Positions 43,466 to 51,699 of a DNA stretch of 64,000 nucleotides are shown piece by piece; positions within the stretch are counted from its first letter, which is position 1; every line of letters begins with the position of its first letter. The position numbers were made by a program, and so were the translations under genes. Source of the stretch: JAJPHF01 sp035293805 (GTDB lineage: Bacteria; Chloroflexota; UBA6077; JAJPHF01); NCBI GenBank assembly GCA_035293805.1, contig DATGMD010000009.1:1-64000 (forward strand). Reading direction: 5' to 3'. The notes under the pieces were generated by a model. It saw only the letters and a program-made list of their open reading frames with translations. It made no database searches and had not been told where the DNA came from.

Positions 43466-44548
43466 TTAGGGCGCTGCCGCCCGGGCAGCGCCGGCCGGGG
43501 CCGGCGCCTCGCGGAAGGCGGGCATCACCGTCTCGGCGAAGCGCCGGATGTTCGCCAGCGCCATCTCCTGCGGCATGCCCCCGAAGTAGAAGGTGCCCGA
43601 GATCGTCGTCAGGCTGGCTGTCTCCTGCCAATAGCGGATGATCTCGATGCAGCGGGCCGGGTCGCCGGCGATGATGTTGCCGGTCGCCACTTCCGCGGCG
43701 AAGTCGTGGCGGGCGCGCGCCTGGTTCTGGCGGGGGATGACCTCGACCGTGGAGCGGGGCGTGCGCGCCGCGGCGACGGCGCTGTAGCGCTCGTAGTAGG
43801 ACGCGGCCTCGCGCTGCGCCGCCTCGTTGCTGTCCGCGACGTAGATATGGAACTTGCCCAGGATCTCGCGGCTGGCCGGATCGTAGCCCGCCGCGGCCAG
43901 TGCCTCGCGGTAGACGCCGATCGAGTGCTGCAGCACCGCCGGCTCGTACATGTACGGCAGCGTCATCAGGTGGTAACCGTGCTCGCCCGCCCAGCGGTAA
44001 GTGTCGTCGCTGCGCGAGGCGCCCACCCAAATGGGCGGGTGGGGCCGCTGCACCGGCCGCGGCAGCACGTGCACGTTCTCGTAGGCGAAGAGCTGGCCGT
44101 GGAAGTTCACCACGCCGTCGTCCCAGGCGCTCTGAATGATTTGCATCGCCTCGCGCATGCGGACGGGGCTGTCGGCGGGGTCGATGCGGAAGTCGCCGAA
44201 CTCGGCCGGCGTGGACCCGCGCCCGACGCCGAACTCCAGCCGCCCGCCCGAGATCACGTCGAGCATCGCGTAGTCCTCGGCGACTTGCAGCGGGTTGTGC
44301 AGCGGCAGCACGCTGATGGCGACGCCCAGGTGGATCTGGCGAGTGCCGCGCGCCACGGCGGCCAGGAAGGTGGGGGGATGGGGAATGGTGCCGCCGTACT
44401 CGTGGAAGTGGTGCTCAGTCACCCAGACGTCGCGGTAGCCGAGCGCGTCCAATAGCTCGGTCTGCTCGAACATGCGCCGATAGAACTCGGGCTCGGGGCC
44501 GTCGAGCTCCGGAACGTAGGTCGGCAAATAGTGAGCACCAAACCGCAT
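43466..44548 (-). CDS. LLM-class flavin-dependent oxidoreductase
   Basis: This 360-residue luciferase-family protein starts MRFGAHYLPTYVPELDGPEP and includes LDALGYRDVWVTEHHFHEYGGTIPHP, VAISVLPLHNPLQVAEDYAMLDVISGGRLEFGVGRG and PHPPIWVGASRSDDTYRW. It resembles alkanal monooxygenases and putative ring-opening or desulfonating enzymes. ATG 44548 has AAGGGG with proper spacing; the frame to 44569 contains two further ATGs. An FMN reductase gene lies 480 bp downstream on the same strand and may feed it reduced flavin. Confidence 0.88.
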   Translation of the reverse strand: MRFGAHYLPTYVPELDGPEPEFYRRMFEQTELLDALGYRDVWVTEHHFHEYGGTIPHPPTFLAAVARGTRQIHLGVAISVLPLHNPLQVAEDYAMLDVISGGRLEFGVGRGSTPAEFGDFRIDPADSPVRMREAMQIIQSAWDDGVVNFHGQLFAYENVHVLPRPVQRPHPPIWVGASRSDDTYRWAGEHGYHLMTLPYMYEPAVLQHSIGVYREALAAAGYDPASREILGKFHIYVADSNEAAQREAASYYERYSAVAAARTPRSTVEVIPRQNQARARHDFAAEVATGNIIAGDPARCIEIIRYWQETASLTTISGTFYFGGMPQEMALANIRRFAETVMPAFREAPAPAGAARAAAP

Positions 44549-44612
44549 CGTCATCCCCTTGTGCCGCATTTCGCCCGCCGCGCGCCGCCGCGCTTGACGT
44601 GCCGTCGGCCAG

Positions 44613-44621
44613 AGGATAGCA
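44613..44621 (-). promoter_or_regulatory. extended -10 promoter of the LLM gene
   Basis: TGC TATCCT reads on the minus strand from 44621 to 44613, 65 nt before ATG 44548. Confidence 0.35.
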
Positions 44622-44833
44622 CTCGCGCCCGGCCCGCGCTACCTGGCTGTGGACGCGCGGCGGCAGGCGTGAAGCGCCGCTCGCTGCTGATGCTATTTTA
44701 GGATTGGCCTGCCTGCGCTGCGGCGTCTCCGGGGACCGAGTGGCGCAGATTGTGCAGAGGCGGGTGCCGCGACGGAGGGCGGGCCCACCCACTTCCGCGG
44801 CATCGCCGCGGGACAAGCCGAGAGGGAGTGACC

Positions 44834-45715
44834 GTGCCGTACCCGGGGGCCGCCGGCCGAGTCGCGGTAGTCGTCGTCACCCGCAACCGCCGCGACTCGC
44901 TGTGCGCCACCCTGGCGCACCTGCGCGCGCTGCCGGAGCGCCCGCGCGTCGTCGTCGTCGACAACGCCTCGACGGACGGCACGGCGGCGGCCGTCCGCGG
45001 GCGCTATCCCGACGTGGACGTGGTGGCGCTGACGCGAAATCTGGGCGCCGCCGCGCGCACCGTCGGCACGTGCCGGGTCGACATGCCCTACGTCGCCTTC
45101 AGCGACGACGACTCGTGGTGGGCGCCGGGCGCGCTCGCGCGGGCGCTGGAGGTGCTCGACGCCCACCCGCCCCTGGCGCTGGTCGCCGCGCGCATTCTCC
45201 TCGGGGCAGAGGAGCGGATCGAGCCGGCGTGCCTGCAGATGGCCGCCAGCCCCCTCGCGGCCCGCGACGGCCTGCCCGGTCGGCCCGTGCTAGGGTTCGT
45301 CGCCTGCGGCGCGGTCGTCCGGCGGTCGGCCTTTCTCGCCGCCGGCGGGTTCCACGCCCGCTTCGGCATCGGCGGCGAGGAGCAGTTGCTCGCCATCGAC
45401 CTCGCGGCGGCCGGCTGGGCGCTGGCGTACGTGGACGACGTGGTGGCGTACCATTACCCCTCGCCGGTGCGCGATCGCCAGGGCCGAGAGCGCATCGTCA
45501 CCCGCAACACTCTCTGGACGACCTGGCTGCGCCGGCCGAGCATCAGCGCCGCCCGCCGCACGGCCCAGCTCGCGAGGCTGGGCGTCCGGAACCCTCGGCT
45601 GCGGCCCGCCATTGTCGAGGCGCTGCGCGGCCTCCCCTGGGTCCTGCGCGAGCGCCGCCCCGTCCCCACCGCGGTGGAGTCCGCCCTGCGCGTGCTGGAG
45701 TCGACGGCCTCGTAG
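44834..45715 (+). CDS. family 2 glycosyltransferase
   Basis: This 293-residue GT-A enzyme begins PYPGAAGRVAVVVVTRNRRDSL, with the nucleotide-sugar motif VDNASTDGTAAAV, the DxD-type metal motif YVAFSDDDSWWAPGAL and an acceptor-loop GGEEQLLAIDLA. It transfers a sugar from a nucleotide donor, probably for surface polysaccharide or glycolipid. The start is GTG 44834, placed 7 nt after GAGGGAG; GTG 44828 is too close to it. No other polysaccharide gene lies nearby, so the acceptor is unknown. Confidence 0.87.
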   Translation: MPYPGAAGRVAVVVVTRNRRDSLCATLAHLRALPERPRVVVVDNASTDGTAAAVRGRYPDVDVVALTRNLGAAARTVGTCRVDMPYVAFSDDDSWWAPGALARALEVLDAHPPLALVAARILLGAEERIEPACLQMAASPLAARDGLPGRPVLGFVACGAVVRRSAFLAAGGFHARFGIGGEEQLLAIDLAAAGWALAYVDDVVAYHYPSPVRDRQGRERIVTRNTLWTTWLRRPSISAARRTAQLARLGVRNPRLRPAIVEALRGLPWVLRERRPVPTAVESALRVLESTAS

Positions 45716-45883
45716 GAGACGACGTGGCCCGCGGCGGCGGCCGATTGCCCCGGCACCGGCGTCGCCGCGGGCCCCTGTAGCGTCGGCCGCCTCCCTCGGC
45801 GGGCGTGCGCCGAGCGGGCACCCGCTCGTACACTGGGGTACGCCGCGCGGTAGTGGCGGCCGGCAATGACACGGGAGGCCCGC

Positions 45884-47089
45884 ATGCTTGCTCCCCACGC
45901 CTGGCGGTTTATAGCCCGGGCGCTCGCTCTAATGATCGCGCTCGCGGCGTGCGCCCCGTCGGGCGCGGGCGGGCCGGCGGCCGGTCCCGGCCACCCGGCC
46001 GCGCCGCTGCCGGGCACCTCCACTGGCGCGGCGCCGCCGACCGCCGCGACCGCGCCAACCTCGCCGACGGCCGCACCCATCGCGAGCGTCACTGCCACCG
46101 CCGCGCCGGGCGCCGGCGCCGCCCAGGCGGCCCCTCCGCCACTCAGCCCGCCCGTGGCCGTCAAGGTTGGCTCGCAGGGCACCGTCGCCGAGCGCGGCAT
46201 CTTCATCGCCCTCGAACGCGGCTACTTCGCCGAGGAAGGCCTCGACGTCGACCTGATCCCCGCGCGCACCGACCAGATTCCCCTACTCGTGACGGGCGAG
46301 CTGGACTTCAGCAACGGCGGCTCGGACCCTAGCGTCTTCAACGCGGTATTGCGCGGGGTCGGCGCGAAGATCGTCGCCTACAACATCGTCATCGGCGAGA
46401 ACGACCATTCCAGCGCCTTCGTCGTGCGGAAAGACCTGCTGGACAGCGGGCAGTACCAGGCACCCAAGGACCTCAAGGGCCGCACCATCGGCGTGCCTCC
46501 GGCGTCGGCCACGCCGATGCTCTTCCTTGAGCGCTGGCTGGCGAAGGGCGGGCTAACGTTGCCGGACGTGCAGATCACGAACCTGCCGTTCGCCGACTTG
46601 GTGCCCGCGCTGGCCAACCGCGGCCTGGACGCGGCGTTCCTGGCCGAGCCGTTCATCACCATCGCCGAGCGCCAGGGCGCCGGCGTGGAAGCGGCCCCGA
46701 CCGGCGACCTGTACCCGGGCATGGTGGGCAACGTCCTGACGATCAGCCCCGTCTTCGCCGACAAGCAGCCCGAGGCGGCGCGGCGGTTCGTCACTGCCCG
46801 CCTGCGCGGTATCCGCGACTACTACCGCGCCGTCCAGCAGAACGACGGTGGCCGCGACGACATCGTGCAGATTCTCATCAAGTACACGCCGATCAAGGAT
46901 CCGAACCTGTACGGGCGGCTGCTGACCTCGCCGGTGGACCCGAACGGTGGCATGCCCGAGCGGCCGCTGAGCGAGCTACAAGACTACTACGTGCAGACGG
47001 GTGCGGTGCAGCAGCCCGTGGACGTGCGGCAGGTGCTCGATCCGTCGTACACCGACTATGCGCTCGGGCGGCTGGGACGCCTGCCGTAG
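45884..47089 (+). CDS. NMT1/SsuA-type substrate-binding lipoprotein
   Basis: This 401-residue lipoprotein has a lipobox LAACAP (Cys near residue 24) and a long Ala/Pro/Thr linker to about residue 90. The binding domain starts VKVGSQGTVAERGIFIALERGYFAEEGLDVDLIP and has GELDFSNGGSDPSVFNAVLRG. It ends with YVQTGAVQQPVDVRQVLDPSYTDYALGRLG. ATG 45884 has GGGAGG. The FAH-family gene starts 18 bp later, so the two form an operon and the ligand may be the precursor of a keto-acid. Confidence 0.88.
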   Translation: MLAPHAWRFIARALALMIALAACAPSGAGGPAAGPGHPAAPLPGTSTGAAPPTAATAPTSPTAAPIASVTATAAPGAGAAQAAPPPLSPPVAVKVGSQGTVAERGIFIALERGYFAEEGLDVDLIPARTDQIPLLVTGELDFSNGGSDPSVFNAVLRGVGAKIVAYNIVIGENDHSSAFVVRKDLLDSGQYQAPKDLKGRTIGVPPASATPMLFLERWLAKGGLTLPDVQITNLPFADLVPALANRGLDAAFLAEPFITIAERQGAGVEAAPTGDLYPGMVGNVLTISPVFADKQPEAARRFVTARLRGIRDYYRAVQQNDGGRDDIVQILIKYTPIKDPNLYGRLLTSPVDPNGGMPERPLSELQDYYVQTGAVQQPVDVRQVLDPSYTDYALGRLGRLP

Positions 47090-47107
47090 CGCCGCGGAGG
47101 AGGGGCC

Positions 47108-48097
47108 ATGAGACTGCTGACCTACGACGTGGGGACGGGGCCACGCGCGGGGGTCCTGGTGGACGACCGCGTGCTCGACGTGACGGCGCTGCTCGGCGGC
47201 GATGCCACGCTGCGCGACGTGCGCGCGGTGCTGGAGCTGAGCGCCGACGCGCTCGACCGCGTGCGCGCCGCGCTGGCGGCGGGGCAGACCGCTCCCAGCG
47301 TGCCGCTGGCGAGCGCGCGGCTGCGCGCGCCGGTGCTCCAGCCGCCCACCGTCCGCGACTTCTTCGATTACGAGGCCCACGCCGCCCACTGGCGCCGCCT
47401 GCGCGGCGAGCGGCTCCCTGAGGCGTGGTATCGCCTGCCGATCTTCTACTTCTCCAACCCACTCTGCATCATCGGCCCCGACGACGACATGGTGTACCCG
47501 TCGGCCGCCGAGCAGCTCGACTACGAGCTGGAGCTGGCCGCCGTGATCGGCCGCGAGGGCCGCGACGTGCGCGAGGCCGAGGCGCTGGACTACGTCGCCG
47601 GCTTCACGGTTCTCTGCGACTGGAGCGCCCGCGACCTTCAGCGCGATGAGAGCCAGGTGGGCCTCGGCCCGGCGAAGGGCAAGGACTTCTGCACGTCGCT
47701 CGGCCCGCTGGTCGTCACGACCGACGAGCTAGCGCCGTACCTCAAGGACGGCCGCCTGGCGGTGCGCTGCACCCTCCAAGTGAACGGCGAGCGGTGGATG
47801 GACGGCGACGGAGGCACGATGCACCACACCTGGGGGCAGCTGATCGAGCGCGCCGCGCACGACAGCCGCATCGTGCCCGGCGACGTGCTGGGCAGCGGCA
47901 CCGTCGGCGGCGGCACGGTCGGCGAGGCGCTGCACGGCCGCTACCCGCAGGCCCGCTACCTGCAGCCCGGCGACGTGGTCGAGATCGAGGTCGAGGGGCT
48001 GGGCGTCCTGCGCAACCGCGTCGCGCCGAAGCGTCATCCGGACCCGGACTACCGCTTCAGAGCGGCCGCCGTGCCCGACCCGATGGTCGGCCGCTAA
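47108..48097 (+). CDS. fumarylacetoacetate hydrolase-family protein
   Basis: This 329-residue metal enzyme of the FAH fold has FFDYEAHAAHWRRLRGERLP, the metal-binding glutamates in LDYELELAAVIGREG, DWSARDLQRDESQVGLGPAKGKDFCTSLGP and the late SGTVGGGTVGEALHG. Relatives cleave C-C bonds of acylpyruvates, decarboxylate oxalocrotonate or hydrate 2-hydroxydienoates in meta-cleavage pathways. ATG 47108 has GCGGAGGAGG. It is cotranscribed with a substrate-binding protein. Confidence 0.9.
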   Translation: MRLLTYDVGTGPRAGVLVDDRVLDVTALLGGDATLRDVRAVLELSADALDRVRAALAAGQTAPSVPLASARLRAPVLQPPTVRDFFDYEAHAAHWRRLRGERLPEAWYRLPIFYFSNPLCIIGPDDDMVYPSAAEQLDYELELAAVIGREGRDVREAEALDYVAGFTVLCDWSARDLQRDESQVGLGPAKGKDFCTSLGPLVVTTDELAPYLKDGRLAVRCTLQVNGERWMDGDGGTMHHTWGQLIERAAHDSRIVPGDVLGSGTVGGGTVGEALHGRYPQARYLQPGDVVEIEVEGLGVLRNRVAPKRHPDPDYRFRAAAVPDPMVGR

Positions 48098-48145
48098 ACG
48101 GCGCCCGTCGTGGGTAGTACGTGCGGCATCCGATGGGACAATAGT

Positions 48146-48175
48146 AGGAGGTCGGCAGGTTGCTGCCGACCTCCT
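48146..48175 (+). terminator. 13-bp perfect hairpin after the FAH gene
   Basis: Arms 48146-48158 and 48163-48175 pair perfectly around GTTG, 48 nt after the stop codon. It may serve both this gene and the convergent small gene ending at 48201. Confidence 0.65.
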
Positions 48176-48200
48176 GCTGGCCTGCGCGATGCCTCAATTA

Positions 48201-48503
48201 CTACCAGTAGCGAACGTAGGTAACGCCCCACGGGCTCACAGCATACACAGGCGGAGGCGGGGGCGCCACGTAGAAGCCAGGCACGGGGCCCGGCGCGCCG
48301 ACGGCGACCGGCCCGTACGGGGTCGGCTGCACGGCGAACCAGTAGCCCTGGACGTCTCCCTGCTCCTCCGTCTTGAAAGCCGCCTGGACCATCGCGTCCA
48401 GCATTCGCTGGTCTTCCTGGGGCAGCGTGCTACGGAACTCGCGGAGCCGTCCCACGAAGCCATTAAACGCCTGCTCGCTGGGTAGCTGGTGCTGCTCGGG
48501 CAT
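48201..48503 (-). CDS. small Pro-rich protein, unknown
   Basis: This 100-residue protein has an N-terminal helical half (PEQHQLPSEQAFNGFVGRL, TLPQEDQRMLDAMVQAAFKT) and a C-terminal Pro/Tyr-rich half ending YVAPPPPPVYAVSPWGVTY. There is no signal peptide. I do not recognise a family. ATG 48503 has AGAGGAG and a strong promoter with an operator-like repeat upstream, so expression is probably regulated. Confidence 0.6.
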   Translation of the reverse strand: MPEQHQLPSEQAFNGFVGRLREFRSTLPQEDQRMLDAMVQAAFKTEEQGDVQGYWFAVQPTPYGPVAVGAPGPVPGFYVAPPPPPVYAVSPWGVTYVRYW

Positions 48504-48559
48504 GGTAGCGCTCCTCTCTGCGCGCTCCGGCCAGCCAGCCGGAGGTAAGGTCCCGCGCC

Positions 48560-48588
48560 ATCGTAGCACCACTCAGCTTTACCGGCAA
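48560..48588 (-). promoter_or_regulatory. promoter of the small Pro-rich protein
   Basis: On the minus strand TTGCCG (48588-48583) and TACGAT (48565-48560) are 17 bp apart, with TGC in front of the -10. This is one of the best-spaced promoters in the window. Confidence 0.55.
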
Positions 48589-48600
48589 TCTTTGGTAAAG
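48577..48600. promoter_or_regulatory. operator-like inverted repeat over the -35
   Basis: CTTTACC (48577-48583) and GGTAAAG (48594-48600) are perfect inverted arms with a 10-bp spacer. They overlap the -35 of the minus-strand promoter and lie upstream of the plus-strand small gene, as expected of a repressor site between divergent genes. Confidence 0.45.
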
Positions 48601-48675
48601 TCGAGTAGGGTGCTTGCAGCAAGTTGAGTCAAGGAGCGCGAGCACGGGGAGAAGCTGGAGGTCTGGCTGTCGCGC

Positions 48676-48852
48676 ATGGCCGTCCCGTACACGCACGTAC
48701 ACGCGTCAAAGCTGGTAGGCGGGCCTTTCGACCTGGATGGCTTGCGGACGGAGCTAGTCGCCCCGCCGCACTACCGGGTCTTGCGGGCGGACGCTCCCTG
48801 GGTCTGGGCCGAGCAGCACAGCCGCGAGCTAACCTGCCGCCGGCCGTCGTAG
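48676..48852 (+). CDS. 58-residue unknown protein or gene remnant
   Basis: ATG 48676 opens a frame with strong coding bias (VPYTHVHASKLVGGPF, LVAPPHYRVLRADAPW) ending at TAG 48850. The same bias extends upstream of the ATG to a TGA at 48625-48627 (EREHGEKLEVWLSR), so the true start may be a non-ATG codon, or the gene may be a 5'-truncated remnant. The family is not recognised. GGAGG lies 13 nt before the ATG. The thioredoxin-like gene begins 70 bp further on. Confidence 0.45.
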   Translation: MAVPYTHVHASKLVGGPFDLDGLRTELVAPPHYRVLRADAPWVWAEQHSRELTCRRPS

Positions 48853-48922
48853 AGCCGGCCCCGGGGCGTAGGCTGTGCATCGGGACGCGAGCCGCGCGCC
48901 GTATCCTCGCGGCGAGGACCGT

Positions 48923-49435
48923 GTGAGTAAGGAACCTGCTTCGCCACCGCAGCTACTGGGCCCCAGCTCCGGGCGCCTGTTGCCGAGCCTGGAGCTGGCG
49001 TTCCCGGATGGCCGCCCCGCGCCGTTGTGGGACTACCGCGGGCGCGGGCCGCTGGTGGTGTGCCTGCACGAGGCGCCGGGCTGTGCGGCCTGCGCGGCGC
49101 GGCTGGCTGAACTAGCCGTCGCCCACCCCGGCTACCGCGAGATCGGGGCGCAGGCGCTCGCCGTGGGCCGGGCCGCCCCGCCGGACCTGCCCTACCCCAC
49201 ACTGCTCGACCCCGCCGGGCGCCTGGCGTCTGCGCTCGACCTGCCGCTGCCCGCGCTTGTCGTCGTCGGCCGTACCGGCGAAGTGTGGGCGGCCTGGGGC
49301 GGGGAACACGCCGCGCTGCCCGACGCGGGCGAGATTGCGGCCTGGCTGGAGTACGCGCTCTCGGAGTGCCGCGAGTGCTTCTGCTGCGAGCTAGCCTGGC
49401 CGGAGGCTTGGGTGCGCGGGGATGAGCCGAAGTGA
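48923..49435 (+). CDS. thioredoxin-like/AhpC-TSA-type protein
   Basis: This 170-residue protein has a thioredoxin-like fold: GRGPLVVCLHEAPGCAACAARLAEL carries a CxxC at the expected helix start, followed by ALAVGRAAPPDLPYPTLLDPAGRLASALDLPLPALVVV. A Cys-rich C-terminus (SECRECFCCELAWPEAW) is unusual and could bind metal. It is shorter than normal AhpC. GTG 48923 has a GAGGA site. Probably a cytoplasmic disulfide or peroxide-handling enzyme; the exact activity is unknown. Confidence 0.75.
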   Translation: MSKEPASPPQLLGPSSGRLLPSLELAFPDGRPAPLWDYRGRGPLVVCLHEAPGCAACAARLAELAVAHPGYREIGAQALAVGRAAPPDLPYPTLLDPAGRLASALDLPLPALVVVGRTGEVWAAWGGEHAALPDAGEIAAWLEYALSECRECFCCELAWPEAWVRGDEPK

Positions 49436-49487
49436 GGCAGAGCCGGCGGCGCGGCGTCCGGATCGGCCGGAGGAGGCATGGCGCGGG

Positions 49488-50306
49488 TCAGCGGGGCGCC
49501 GACTGAGTATCCGAGCGGAACAGGCTGAGCAGGTTCGCGGCAAACACGTTGCGCAGGTCCGTCTCGGTCAGCGCGGCCGCGCGCGCCACGTGCTTCGCCA
49601 TCTTCTCTACTTCCATCGGCAGCGGGTTGTACGGATGGTCCGAGCCGTAGAGCAGCTTGCTCGTCCCCACCCGACCGATGGCTTCGAGGATGAGCGGCAT
49701 CCAGCCGACCACCGACGTCTCCAGGTAGACGTTCTCGTGCTGCCGCGCCATCGCCACCGCTTGCTTGACGTACTCCGACACGCCCATGTGGCCCAGAATG
49801 ACTGGGACGTCCGGATAGCGGGCCGCCAGCTCGGCGATCACCGCGGGCGCCGCCTTGCTGGACATGCCGGTATGGAAGATCAAGGGCACGCCGTAGCGGC
49901 GGGCAGCTTCGTAGACCGGCTCTAGCAGGCTCTCGTCGTTGGGATCGAAGAACTCGATCTCCGGATGCAGCTTGATGCCGCGTAACCCTAGAGTGCCCAG
50001 GCAGTGCTCCAGGGCCGCCGCGCTGGCCTCTGGCCCGAAGTTGGGATTGATCCGGCAGAACCCGATGATGCGGTCCGGGAACTTCGCGACCTCTTCGGCC
50101 ATGATCCGATTGGATTCCGAGTAGTCCGTGTAGGGCGCCCCCAGGGGGAAGGCGACGGCGCGGTCGAGGCCGACTTCGTCCAGGTCCCGCACCAGGTCCT
50201 CGCCCAGGAAGCTCGCCACGCCGTGGCCGAGCGGCCCCAGGCGACGCCCGATATGCGTGTGCGCGTCGATGGCGGGCAGCGGTGAATCGTTGACCACGAG
50301 AGGCAT
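49488..50306 (-). CDS. amidohydrolase-family (ACMSD-like) enzyme
   Basis: This 272-residue TIM-barrel protein has metal ligands HTH (LPAIDAHTHIG), a barrel His in GIKLHPEIEF and IFHTGMSS, another in ILGHMGVS and an Asp in YGSDHPYNP. The short, compact form fits the 2-pyrone-4,6-dicarbaxylate hydrolase/ACMSD branch. ATG 50306 has AGGAGCGG. A SnoaL-like gene lies 143 bp upstream on the same strand. Substrate not readable. Confidence 0.88.
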   Translation of the reverse strand: MPLVVNDSPLPAIDAHTHIGRRLGPLGHGVASFLGEDLVRDLDEVGLDRAVAFPLGAPYTDYSESNRIMAEEVAKFPDRIIGFCRINPNFGPEASAAALEHCLGTLGLRGIKLHPEIEFFDPNDESLLEPVYEAARRYGVPLIFHTGMSSKAAPAVIAELAARYPDVPVILGHMGVSEYVKQAVAMARQHENVYLETSVVGWMPLILEAIGRVGTSKLLYGSDHPYNPLPMEVEKMAKHVARAAALTETDLRNVFAANLLSLFRSDTQSAPR

Positions 50307-50449
50307 AACCGCTCCTAGCGACGATCCGCGGTCAGCCGGCACACCCGACCGGCACCGCTGCAACTGGCCCCGCTGGGCGCGCGTGCTTGGCTAGACCAGA
50401 TGAGCGCACCCTGCCCGGCGAGCCGCCGGCGACCTGCATCCGGGCCGCC

Positions 50450-50899
50450 TCAGTCCGGGGCGCCTTCCTCCAGCTGGCGGCGCAGCTCCGCCGTGTCGTA
50501 GTAGCCGCGCTCGCCGGCCAGCTTGCCGTCGGCAAACTCGATCCACACCGTCGCCCGCAGCCGGACGCGCTTGCCGTGGGCGGGCAGCCCAAAAAACGTG
50601 CCGCGCGGCGTCGCGTTGACGTAGCCCTCGATGACGGCCATGTCGTCGGTGACGATCGAGCGCACGACCTCGAAGTGCTGGTCCGGCACGTCGCGGAAGC
50701 GCGTCGCGTAGACGGCCGCCACGGACTCGCGGCCGCGCGCCACGAGCCCGGTCCCTGGCATCAGGTAAGGCTCGTCCACCATCGTGGCCAGCGTGCCCTC
50801 CAGGTCGCCGGCGATCTCCCGGCGCAGATGCTCCTCCAACACCGCCCGGTTCGCGCGGGCGGCGGCGGAGTCCGCCGTGTAGTGGTCCACGCCCGGCAT
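50450..50899 (-). CDS. SnoaL/NTF2-like protein
   Basis: This 149-residue protein is an NTF2-like cone: VLEEHLRREIAGDLEGTLATMVDEPYLMPGTGLVARGRESVAAVY, then VRSIVTDDMAVIEGYVNATP and LRATVWIEFADGKLAGERGYYD. Such proteins are isomerases, dehydratases or polyketide-like cyclases, or have no catalysis. ATG 50899 has GAGGAGG; the frame to 51163 is not coding. It may cooperate with the amidohydrolase downstream. Confidence 0.8.
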   Translation of the reverse strand: MPGVDHYTADSAAARANRAVLEEHLRREIAGDLEGTLATMVDEPYLMPGTGLVARGRESVAAVYATRFRDVPDQHFEVVRSIVTDDMAVIEGYVNATPRGTFFGLPAHGKRVRLRATVWIEFADGKLAGERGYYDTAELRRQLEEGAPD

Positions 50900-50955
50900 G
50901 CGGCCTCCTCGCCTGCGTCGGCCTCGTGCGCCGGTTAGCGAAGCACGGCCCCGGT

Positions 50956-51276
50956 TCAGCCCAGGCTCCCGCGGGCGGGCTGGCCCCGTCGCGCCAACCA
51001 CTTCTTCAACGACGCCTGGCTCTCGCCGGACCGTCGGCCAGCTAGCAGTCCCTCGACGCTGATGTCTTCGTCCAGATCTTCCCAGTGAATGCCCTGCCCG
51101 CGCCCGATCAGCCGCCAATGAGTCCGCTCGGCGGGTGTAGCGTGCATTAGGCGCGGAAACCACGCCAGCGGTGCCGTGAGGACCCGACCGTCGCTCAACT
51201 CGACGGTCAGCGCGTCATCGCTGACCGAGATGCGCTCAGCATTGGGCACCTCCATCTCAACCGTCGAAATAGTCAT
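50956..51276 (-). CDS. DUF2442-domain protein, antitoxin-like
   Basis: This 106-residue protein has the DUF2442 pattern ISVSDDALTVELSDGRVLTAPLAWFPRLMHATPAERTHWRLIGRGQGIHWEDLDEDISVEGLL. In many genomes it follows a DUF4160 gene, as here, and the pair is considered toxin-antitoxin-like. ATG 51276 has GGAGG and overlaps the DUF4160 end by 20 bp. The tail (RRSGESQASLKKWLARRG) is basic. Confidence 0.82.
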   Translation of the reverse strand: MTISTVEMEVPNAERISVSDDALTVELSDGRVLTAPLAWFPRLMHATPAERTHWRLIGRGQGIHWEDLDEDISVEGLLAGRRSGESQASLKKWLARRGQPARGSLG

Positions 51277-51493
51277 GCCAGGCCTCCAGCAACGCTGCCT
51301 GCTGCTCTGCGACCAGACGCTGTATTTGGCGCAGTTCGGCCGCCCGGAACCCTGCGGCGTGCTGCAAGCGCACTGGATCGAGCCAGAGTTTTGCCAAGGC
51401 ATCGTCGCGCTCAACGTGGACGTGAGGCGGCTCGTCCCGGTCGCCTGCGTAGAAGAAGAGCCGGTATGGCCCGACCCGCGCTATGGTAGGCAC
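51257..51493 (-). CDS. DUF4160-domain protein, toxin-like
   Basis: This 78-residue protein has the DUF4160 signature PTIARVGPYRLFFYAGDRDEPPHVHVERDDALAKLWLDPV, then AELRQIQRLVAEQQAALLEAWHDYF. It overlaps the DUF2442 gene and both are cotranscribed. GTG 51493 gives the family-typical length; ATG 51553 in the same frame would add 20 residues that do not look conserved. Confidence 0.8.
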   Translation of the reverse strand: MPTIARVGPYRLFFYAGDRDEPPHVHVERDDALAKLWLDPVRLQHAAGFRAAELRQIQRLVAEQQAALLEAWHDYFDG

Positions 51494-51551
51494 GTAGTTC
51501 TCGCCGTCAAAGTTGATTGCTCGCGGTGGCGCCTCCGCCCGTTGCAAGACC

Positions 51552-51674
51552 ATGGCCTTGCTCCCTCCCGAGCTGCGGCAGGATGGTACCAACTTTACTG
51601 GCATTGTTGCGCATCCGCAGCAGGGAGTGCTCGACGAGCGGTTCTGCTGCGAGCTGGTCCGACCGGAAGCCTAG
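51552..51674 (+). CDS. possible 40-residue remnant resembling the thioredoxin-like tail
   Basis: ATG 51552 opens MALLPPELRQDGTNF to ERFCCELVRPEA before TAG 51672. The ending FCCELxxPEA repeats the unusual C-terminal FCCELxxPEA of the protein at 48923. It may be a truncated copy or coincidence. No ribosome binding site. Confidence 0.25.
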   Translation: MALLPPELRQDGTNFTGIVAHPQQGVLDERFCCELVRPEA

Positions 51675-51699
51675 GGGCGCGGCGAGGGCGCCGGCGCGG

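Noticed and set aside
48620..48640. In-frame TGA before a coding-biased segment as a selenocysteine codon
   Set aside because: SelA is present in the window, but no SECIS-like stem-loop follows the TGA, and the residues before it look like promoter sequence.
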